Source of the DNA: Oscillospiraceae bacterium
GTDB lineage: Bacteria; Bacillota; Clostridia; Oscillospirales; Oscillospiraceae
Direction of reading: 5' to 3'
DNA length: 12,581 nucleotides
NCBI GenBank assembly: GCA_017435245.1
Contig: JAFSFK010000036.1
Coordinates: 1 to 12,581 of the forward strand
How positions within the stretch are numbered: the first letter of the stretch is position 1; each line of letters starts with the position of its first letter. The notes under the pieces were generated by a model, which had not been told where the DNA came from, did not search any database, and was given only the letters and a program-made list of their open reading frames with translations. This document shows, piece by piece, positions 7,901 to 12,581 of the stretch. A program made the translations under genes and the position numbers.

Positions 7901-8430
7901 ACGATCTGAGGAATCTGGCGGTCATCCCGTCCAAGCCCCTGTGTGTCTACAAACGCACAGAAATCTGGATCCTCAGATGCACGATCATAGGTCTCATTTA
8001 AGACCTTATCCATCGCCGAGACCTGTAATTCCAAGCATTCCGTTTCATCAGCAACCCGAAAATCCGGTGCTATATCCATACTATATGCATATTCCCGGAG
8101 TATATCGCCGCAGAAAGAGTGAACCGTAGAGATTTTTGTCAAATACAGTCGCTGCATTTGCTGGCGCAAATGCCGATTGCCAGGTTCCTGTGCGATCAGC
8201 TGTGTCAGCTTTGCGGCGATTTTACCACGCAGTTCCGATGCTGCAGCCTTTGTATACGTGATGATCAGGAATTCATCCAAATTTGCCGGATGTTCAGGAT
8301 CCGTAATATAGCTGATAAGCCGATCCACCAGAACCTTCGTCTTACCGGAGCCTGCGGCAGCAGAGACAAGGAGTTTGCCGCCACGATTCTTCACAGCCAT
8401 TTCCTGCTGCATTGTCAGTTGCTCAGCCAT
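4915..8430 (-). CDS. addA: ATP-dependent helicase/nuclease subunit A
   Basis: This 1171-residue protein is AddA, the UvrD-like SF1A 3'-5' helicase and nuclease subunit of AddAB (1232 residues in Bacillus subtilis). The complex resects double-strand breaks and produces 3' tails at Chi for RecA. Visible motifs: Walker A SAAAGSGKTK (Lys30), Walker B VDEYQDSN near 394-401, GDVKQSIYQFRLADP (motif III), LLSNNFRS (IV), MSIHKSKGLEFPVVFL (V) and LRVLYVAMTRPKDRL (VI). The C-terminal RecB-type nuclease domain shows GTAMHSVMQY (near 1005), EFKFS, LQGVVDCA and IIDYKTDYV (near 1115), so catalytic Asp and Lys are present. The ATG at 8430 overlaps the end of addB by 8 bases (ATGGCTGA); AAGGAG 10 bases upstream is the likely ribosome binding site. 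Both motors and nuclease look intact, making AddA the probable main engine of this complex. Confidence 0.97.
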   Translation of the reverse strand: MAEQLTMQQEMAVKNRGGKLLVSAAAGSGKTKVLVDRLISYITDPEHPANLDEFLIITYTKAAASELRGKIAAKLTQLIAQEPGNRHLRQQMQRLYLTKISTVHSFCGDILREYAYSMDIAPDFRVADETECLELQVSAMDKVLNETYDRASEDPDFCAFVDTQGLGRDDRQIPQIVLQVYQSSRCHLDPDAWLQWCEAAADTDELTDAGETIWGRFLIDDLKSFLGLQIDALTRCKALAAAAIEMEKPTQVLAQTIDQLEYLRASRTWDEIVERKQIDYGRLVFSKKITDAELADRIKAIRTSCKDGIEKKLSAFAGLSADILWDLKTTGDATRGLIALTRNFSGEYERRKRSRRILDFGDLEHRMLDLLLGKKRSGPTAIARELGSRYREIMVDEYQDSNAVQDAIFEALTFKKGNCFMVGDVKQSIYQFRLADPEIFVEKYNRYQPAENAQPGDGRKVLLSNNFRSSGGVISAVNDVFTTCMSETVGGLYYGADEQLYEGIPHISLGEPEVELYGIEVNEDTYAEEAAFVANRISTLLDGTHMVRQGDTLRPIRPEDIVILLRSPGSVGSEFMYALENRGIRCTTGGSIDLLQTEEISSLRSWLQVINNPLQDIPLIAVLTGRVVGLTADELAEIRAENRYCSIYEAAQKAENPKIAAFFDMLDSLRTDARLYPLPELLQRVFRSTRIDSIYAAMPDGEVRTSNLQTFCQIAADFESGGRKDLSQFIEHLSAMDEKGLVYPGQLQESGAVTIMSIHKSKGLEFPVVFLCGLSRRFNLENARSQVLCHKEFGLGLSCVDTLNRVRYPTIAKRAISEKIIGESISEELRVLYVAMTRPKDRLIMTYAVKNLGADLQDIAQRMDLCDPLLLTSQVSCPGSWVLQTAMRRTEAGAFFALGGHPDCVEGKETAWMIKVAEAPDPGADMGGVVSENAQIPKELIEHLQTSLSFQYAFDASTRTPSKQTATQLKGRLKDQEAAENTNQVQKHTFRKAGFVSAGVRSTDYGTAMHSVMQYIDYKACSDIDGVRNEVMRLAAEERISAEYAALVKPELIAKLFETPLGQKLRSCDNLLREFKFSILEDAADYSLGTSGDEILLQGVVDCAMVEQDGITIIDYKTDYVTEETIIGRAMGYAPQVSAYADAMSRIYNKPIKSAYLYFFCMNRFVKVELP

Positions 8431-11400
8431 TCTCCTTCATCTCCTTTTTCACTTCCTCCCAGAATCTCTGGGCAGGCATTGTTTTGAAATCACGCCGGCC
8501 TAACACATCCGCAGGATGACATACGGCACCGTAAGGGCAGAAGTTGCAGGCATTATGTGCACTTCCCCGGGTGTATGGATTTGCTTCTACGCAACCGGCA
8601 GCAATTTGATCGACCATTTTTCCAAGCAAGGAAAACACATATTGTTTCAGTAACGCAAACTGCGTTCGTTCCGCCAGATCACCGGAAATCGAACCGTCGC
8701 TTTTCCGCTTATAATCCAGTCGCTTGGGATATTCACCGGGTTCCATTGCATCAAGGACCTGCTCGTCTTTTAACAGTAATCCCTTTCGCTTCCAGGTTTT
8801 ATCCCGTAGTTTCGTTAACTCTTTGACCGTAGGAGGACCATCAGTGCTCAGCATTGGAACACGGGCGGGAAAGTACTGCACACCAACCGGCACAGCATTT
8901 TTCCCCAACAGGCTCTCGCCCTGGTCCTCAAGAGCAAACAGATACAGCAGCATCTGCAGACCGTAACCGTTAAACACATCACAGTAGTCAAACTCTTTTT
9001 TTCCTGTTTTGTAGTCAACGACCCGGAAGTAATTCTGACCACCCTGTTTCCAGGCATCCACACGATCTACAAAGCCACGCAGCTGAGCGTCCATCAGCTG
9101 TCCGGGAATGGAAATTGGATCAACATCGCCTTTTCCGCCAAATGCAACTTCAAAGTCAACAGGTTCAAATTTACTCTGCCGCAGTTCGTCCCACAATTCA
9201 CATACCACCATTTTCAGTTCTGCGCCGTTGCGGCGGAACAGGTAAGATATCCGCTGTGAATCGATTTGACCAAACCGTTCAGCAGCATATTCCTGAGAAA
9301 ACCGGTCTGCAAGCTCCAAAGTTTCTTCCAGAGAAACTTTATGGAACCCACCTCGTTCCATAACAGTTCTTGCGGTATTTTCCAACACGGAATGGACATA
9401 TGTTCCGAATTCAGCAGGATCAACGGTGATCGTTTTTCTCTCCTGGGCACGAATGCCGTATTTCAGAAAATATGACAACCGACAGTCAGCAAAGCTGTCT
9501 ATCTGAGATGCGGATAGATTCAGTTTTTTACCATAGAGCTTTTCAACATTATCTCTTTTAATATCACCAAGGGTATGTTGAACCTTTGATTGCACAAAAT
9601 CATATGCATCTGCGATACCGACGGCATTCGCAAGGTCCTGGCGGCCGCTTCGTGCCAACAAGGCACCAGCCTCGATTCGATCAACGCTCGCAGCCCCGAG
9701 CATCATACCGCCTTTTGTTTCGCAGTCCAGCATGGCAAGTAGTCTGCGGTAAATAAACGACGACTGTCCGGCAGGACAGGAAATGTAGACGGTCTTCTCC
9801 GCAGCACAAAATACACCGTAAATTTCCGCAAATTCCGCCTGAATGCCTTCCATCGCACCACCGGACAGCGGTACACCCAACTGCCGAAGAGCCACTCGCT
9901 CCTGATCTGTCAGAACCCCGGTAGCACCCGGATAACCGGGAAAACTCCCTTCAGCAGCACCAAGAATCAACAGGTGCTTCACCTGCATACAGCGCATCGC
10001 ATTAACAGGTCCCACCATTACCGCATCCAGCACCGGCGGGATCGTACCTACATCATACTGGCTTAACAGTAAACGGAACAACCGGGTGAAATTCTCTGTA
10101 TCCCAGCATGTCTGCCCCAGCACATCATACATCTGCTCCAAAGCAGACAAGAGGATTTCCCACAGCTGATCCAGAATTTGGGCATTTCTGTTATCACCGG
10201 ATGCGTCCATTTCGTCCGCAAGCACAGCAAGGCGTTCAGCAAGTCGGATCTCTTCCAGGAATTCATAAAGTGCACCGACCTGCTGGGCAACGCTGGTTGC
10301 AGCCTGAAAACCTCTTCTCAAATTCTGCAAAGGGCCTACGATCTGCTCCCTTGCAGAATTCAATTCGGCCAATTTCTCCTGGGCTTCCTCCGTCATAACC
10401 GGTACAAGTCCATCCGGATTATTTGTCCATTCGGAAAGCCAGCGGTTACCGGAGATTCCCCACATCACCGTGTAGTTTTCGATCCTGTCGCAAATAGACA
10501 GTTCAAGTGGCGAGAGCATGGATTTTAAATAGCGGATAACATCGCTGCTTTCAAATCCGCCCAAAGCAGCATCTACAGCCGCCAAAACTGTCGTGATTAC
10601 CGTTTTTTCCAGAATATCTTCCGTTCCAGACAGATAAACCGGAAGATTGCAGCGCTGCAGCACCATAGTCAAGGTGTTCTTATAGGCAGGCATATCCGAG
10701 CAAACAATACCGATATCCCGGTATCTGGCGCCACTGCGAATGAGCTGCAAAATTCTTTCCGCAGCACCAACGCATTCATCATAGACCGTATTAAAGCTAC
10801 ACACACGCAGAGTGTCCTTCAACGCAGGACACACCTGGATATCACCTTGAAACAGGTTTTTACGCAGATAGTCAAGTGCACCCTGTCTTGGTTCCACAGT
10901 TTGAATATCAAAAGGAATACCCGTATCCTTAACCCAACGCAGAATCTGGGACGCAGTGTCTGCCGCCGTTTCAAATGCAGGATCCGACGTATTTACACTA
11001 TCACAATTTAAACTGATCACGATCCGGGGTGCATTCACAATCAAGTGCTCAAGGATCGCCATATGCTGCCGGGTAAAATCCGGAAAACCGTCAATATAGA
11101 ACACATGCTCAGAAGCAAATGAACTATCTTCCAGCTGTTCCAGCAACCATGTCATCTGGTCAGACGGATCCCGCTTACCCTGTTTACAGATGGCATCATA
11201 TGTTTCCAGAATAAGTGAGAGCTCCTCCAGTTTTTGCGCCAAACTGCCTTCCGTTTGCCCGGCTGCCCTATGCAGATCCTCCGGTGTGATACAACAGCGT
11301 TTGAAATCATCCACCGCATCCAGAAGGGCTGTCAGAAATTCAGGCCTTGTTTCCATAGATGCATAAGCCTTCAGCTTACTGTGCAGATGCCTTGCCGCCG

Positions 11401-11683
11401 CAGCCATCGCAACAAGACGTCCTCCGTTATCCAAGCACGGATGGATGCTATGTCCGGAGGCATCGCAAACACGTCTATACAGCCGTGTAAAAGAAAGAAC
11501 CTCCGCAAATCTGCTGGATGTGTCTCCTGCCGCCTTGCAAAGTCGTCTTTCCGTGTCGTGACTGATCAATTCCGGCACCATCCAGATCCGATTCTCCTGT
11601 TCGTTTTTGATATCATCGGTGATCATCGAAAGCAGCTGATCCCGGTTAGCGACCCAGTCAGCACCCACTAAAAGTGTCAGCAT
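8423..11683 (-). CDS. addB: ATP-dependent helicase/nuclease subunit B (degenerate Walker A)
   Basis: This 1086-residue protein is AddB (1166 in Bacillus subtilis), the second subunit of the break-resecting nuclease. Landmarks are the VPELISHDTERRLC segment after the N-terminal strand, HLLILGAAEGSFP in the inactivated-helicase core, and a C-terminal RecB-type nuclease domain with LSASQIDSFADCRLSYFLKYG, FGTYVHSVLE, GFVDRVDAW and VVDYKTGKKEF (near 890). Four cysteines that would ligate the AddB 4Fe-4S cluster are kept: one near 733 (ADCRLS) and CNFCPYGAVC near 1046-1055. The N-terminal nucleotide-binding loop, GxxGxGKT in Bacillus subtilis, reads VGADWVANRD, with the conserved Lys and second Gly gone. 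The ATG at 11683 is preferred over an in-frame TTG at 11689 because GGAGG lies 8 bases before the ATG but only 2 before the TTG. It overlaps addA, the classic addB-addA order. Confidence 0.96.
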   Translation of the reverse strand: MLTLLVGADWVANRDQLLSMITDDIKNEQENRIWMVPELISHDTERRLCKAAGDTSSRFAEVLSFTRLYRRVCDASGHSIHPCLDNGGRLVAMAAAARHLHSKLKAYASMETRPEFLTALLDAVDDFKRCCITPEDLHRAAGQTEGSLAQKLEELSLILETYDAICKQGKRDPSDQMTWLLEQLEDSSFASEHVFYIDGFPDFTRQHMAILEHLIVNAPRIVISLNCDSVNTSDPAFETAADTASQILRWVKDTGIPFDIQTVEPRQGALDYLRKNLFQGDIQVCPALKDTLRVCSFNTVYDECVGAAERILQLIRSGARYRDIGIVCSDMPAYKNTLTMVLQRCNLPVYLSGTEDILEKTVITTVLAAVDAALGGFESSDVIRYLKSMLSPLELSICDRIENYTVMWGISGNRWLSEWTNNPDGLVPVMTEEAQEKLAELNSAREQIVGPLQNLRRGFQAATSVAQQVGALYEFLEEIRLAERLAVLADEMDASGDNRNAQILDQLWEILLSALEQMYDVLGQTCWDTENFTRLFRLLLSQYDVGTIPPVLDAVMVGPVNAMRCMQVKHLLILGAAEGSFPGYPGATGVLTDQERVALRQLGVPLSGGAMEGIQAEFAEIYGVFCAAEKTVYISCPAGQSSFIYRRLLAMLDCETKGGMMLGAASVDRIEAGALLARSGRQDLANAVGIADAYDFVQSKVQHTLGDIKRDNVEKLYGKKLNLSASQIDSFADCRLSYFLKYGIRAQERKTITVDPAEFGTYVHSVLENTARTVMERGGFHKVSLEETLELADRFSQEYAAERFGQIDSQRISYLFRRNGAELKMVVCELWDELRQSKFEPVDFEVAFGGKGDVDPISIPGQLMDAQLRGFVDRVDAWKQGGQNYFRVVDYKTGKKEFDYCDVFNGYGLQMLLYLFALEDQGESLLGKNAVPVGVQYFPARVPMLSTDGPPTVKELTKLRDKTWKRKGLLLKDEQVLDAMEPGEYPKRLDYKRKSDGSISGDLAERTQFALLKQYVFSLLGKMVDQIAAGCVEANPYTRGSAHNACNFCPYGAVCHPADVLGRRDFKTMPAQRFWEEVKKEMKENG

Positions 11684-11691
11684 ACACAATA

Positions 11692-11698
11692 CCTCCTT
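11692..11698 (-). promoter_or_regulatory. addB ribosome binding site, decides the start
   Basis: On the minus strand AAGGAGG ends 8 bases before the ATG at 11683. An in-frame TTG two codons earlier (11689) would leave only 2 bases after the element, too close for initiation, so the protein most likely begins MLTLLVG rather than six bases earlier. Confidence 0.85.
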
Positions 11699-11712
11699 CC
11701 GAGCTTAATTGT

Positions 11713-11721
11713 ATTATAGCA
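11713..11721 (-). promoter_or_regulatory. Extended -10 promoter for addBA
   Basis: The minus strand reads TGCTATAAT, a perfect TATAAT preceded by the TGN extension. No good TTGACA-like hexamer occurs 16-18 bases upstream; the best is TGTCCG or GTCCGT, part of an inverted repeat. An extended -10 can compensate for a poor -35. Initiation near 11706 would give a leader of about 23 bases including the ribosome binding site. This is the only promoter-like element between ispE and addB. Confidence 0.75.
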
Positions 11722-11724
11722 TAT

Positions 11725-11740
11725 GTCCGTAAAAACGGAC
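11725..11740. repeat. Inverted repeat GTCCGT-N4-ACGGAC in the addBA -35 region
   Basis: Perfect 6-base arms are separated by AAAA. The element starts 3 bases upstream of the extended -10 and occupies the -35 zone of the addBA promoter. As DNA it could be an operator; as RNA it would form a small hairpin in any ispE read-through transcript. The downstream ispE terminator stem carries the related cores CGTCC and GGACG, so the similarity may be partly local sequence bias. Confidence 0.6.
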
Positions 11741-11756
11741 AGAAATTTTTTAAAAG

Positions 11757-11799
11757 GAAAACCGTCCACACTGAATCTAAAGCAGAATGGACGGTTTTT
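11757..11799 (-). terminator. Intrinsic terminator after ispE
   Basis: An 11-bp stem (AAAACCGTCCA, 11758-11768, with TGGACGGTTTT, 11788-11798) encloses a 19-base loop that may pair further (CTG/CAG). On the minus strand it begins 3 bases after the ispE stop and is followed by CCTTTTAAAAAATTT. The five T at 11795-11799 would also allow termination rightwards, but no plus-strand gene reads into it. Confidence 0.82.
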
Positions 11800-11800
11800 G

Positions 11801-12581
11801 TTACACTGCCTTGGCAATAAACACATCAGGATAATTATCCTTCAGCATACTGCAAATAACAGCTGCATATTCAAAACTGGGCACGATGCCAAAAACAGCA
11901 GAACCAGAGCCGGTCATTTGCTGTGCTATGGATCCATAGCTGTTGAAAATGGATTTAATATAGTTCAGCTCCAAATGATCTTTTGTCACCACTGGATCAA
12001 AGACATTGAAAATATTTTCTACGATCTTGGAAAGGTCGCCGGAAAGCAGTGCGCTTTCCATCGCCTGATGATTCGGTCTCTTTCCGATAACAGTCTCATC
12101 AAGCTTGCGGTAAAGCTCCGGAGTAGAAACAGAAAAATCAGGTTTGCATACCACAAAAAAACAATCCGGCAGATCCGGCAACTTTCTCAGCCGCTCTCCC
12201 CTGCCCTCAACCATCGCTGTACCGCACAGAGTACAAAAGGGCACATCGCTGCCGACCTGTGCACCAAGCTCTGCCAGAGCAAGGATGGAGAAGGGGTTAC
12301 CGTAATGCTTATTTAATGCTCTGAGTACTGCTGCAGCATCCGCACTGCCACCGCCTAAGCCGGCTTCTGTGGGGATGCGCTTGGTAATATGGATCGTGAT
12401 ACCGTTGGGATCTTTCCCTGTGGTGTCAAAAAACAATTTCGCCGCTTTCCAGGCGAGATTCCGCTCATCCGTAGGGATGCCTTCTTTTGTACAAACGATC
12501 TTCCAGGCATCCCCCGTATCAAGATCGATCTGTATGTCGTCACGAATGGAGATCGTCTGCATTACACTTTTAAGATCGTGA
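11801..12581 (-). CDS. ispE: 4-diphosphocytidyl-2-C-methyl-D-erythritol kinase (5' end outside window)
   Basis: IspE is the cytoplasmic GHMP-family kinase that phosphorylates CDP-methylerythritol with ATP in the MEP route to isopentenyl diphosphate. The window holds 259 codons plus the stop, against about 280-300 residues for the family. Motifs: the glycine-rich ATP loop IPTEAGLGGGSADAAA; AQVGSDVPFC with the catalytic-base Asp; and the C-terminal GHMP motif MTGSGSAVFGI. The frame stays open to the right edge and reads HDLKSVMQTISIRDD, matching the family's GYHxLxSxMQTISL segment. The ATG at 12562 is therefore an internal methionine, and the true start with the catalytic Lys region (AKINL in homologues) lies past base 12581. 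No operon partner is visible downstream, since a terminator follows directly. Confidence 0.95.
   Translation of the reverse strand, partial: HDLKSVMQTISIRDDIQIDLDTGDAWKIVCTKEGIPTDERNLAWKAAKLFFDTTGKDPNGITIHITKRIPTEAGLGGGSADAAAVLRALNKHYGNPFSILALAELGAQVGSDVPFCTLCGTAMVEGRGERLRKLPDLPDCFFVVCKPDFSVSTPELYRKLDETVIGKRPNHQAMESALLSGDLSKIVENIFNVFDPVVTKDHLELNYIKSIFNSYGSIAQQMTGSGSAVFGIVPSFEYAAVICSMLKDNYPDVFIAKAV

Noticed and set aside
11687..11689. TTG start for addB two codons before the ATG
   Set aside because: It lies only 2 bases from the ribosome binding site, whereas the ATG at 11683 has the normal 8-base spacing.

Overview
The window reads as a chromosomal segment of a spore-forming Firmicute of class Clostridia, probably in or near the Oscillospiraceae/Ruminococcaceae. 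The grounds are spoVAD and spoVAE, an IreB-type phosphoprotein, an AddAB (not RecBCD) recombination nuclease, the MEP-pathway kinase IspE, strong AGGAGG ribosome binding sites and compact gene spacing. The family placement is inference from gene content and protein style. No tRNA, rRNA, insertion sequence, phage gene, CRISPR array or toxin-antitoxin pair was found.

Layout, left to right. (1) 1-2546: the 3' end of pheS and all of pheT, the two subunits of phenylalanyl-tRNA synthetase, with the pheT ribosome binding site overlapping the pheS stop codon. (2) 2568-3277: a near-consensus sigma-A promoter drives ireB. A strong hairpin follows, then a small conserved-looking gene of unknown function and a clear intrinsic terminator. 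(3) 3328-4912: a sporulation block of spoVAD and spoVAE (dipicolinic acid transport), then an unlisted 38-codon gene for a peptide that is 71% Asn plus Gln. It ends at a terminator shared with the opposite strand. (4) 4915-11740, minus strand: addB and addA overlap by 8 bp and encode the two-subunit helicase-nuclease for double-strand break repair. Their promoter region has an extended -10 and an inverted repeat where a -35 would sit. (5) 11758-12581, minus strand: a terminator and the 3' portion of ispE, whose 5' end lies outside the window.

The plus-strand half (translation, signalling, sporulation) and the minus-strand half (DNA repair, isoprenoid synthesis) converge at the terminator at 4881-4912. 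Most of the window is conserved housekeeping DNA, and I see no clear new multi-gene system. The items most worth a second look are the Asn/Gln-rich peptide behind spoVAE, the loss of the AddB Walker A motif while its iron-sulfur cysteines remain, the absence of spoVAC from the spoVA cluster, and the unknown gene behind ireB. Coding density is high. No gap between genes exceeds about 120 bases.
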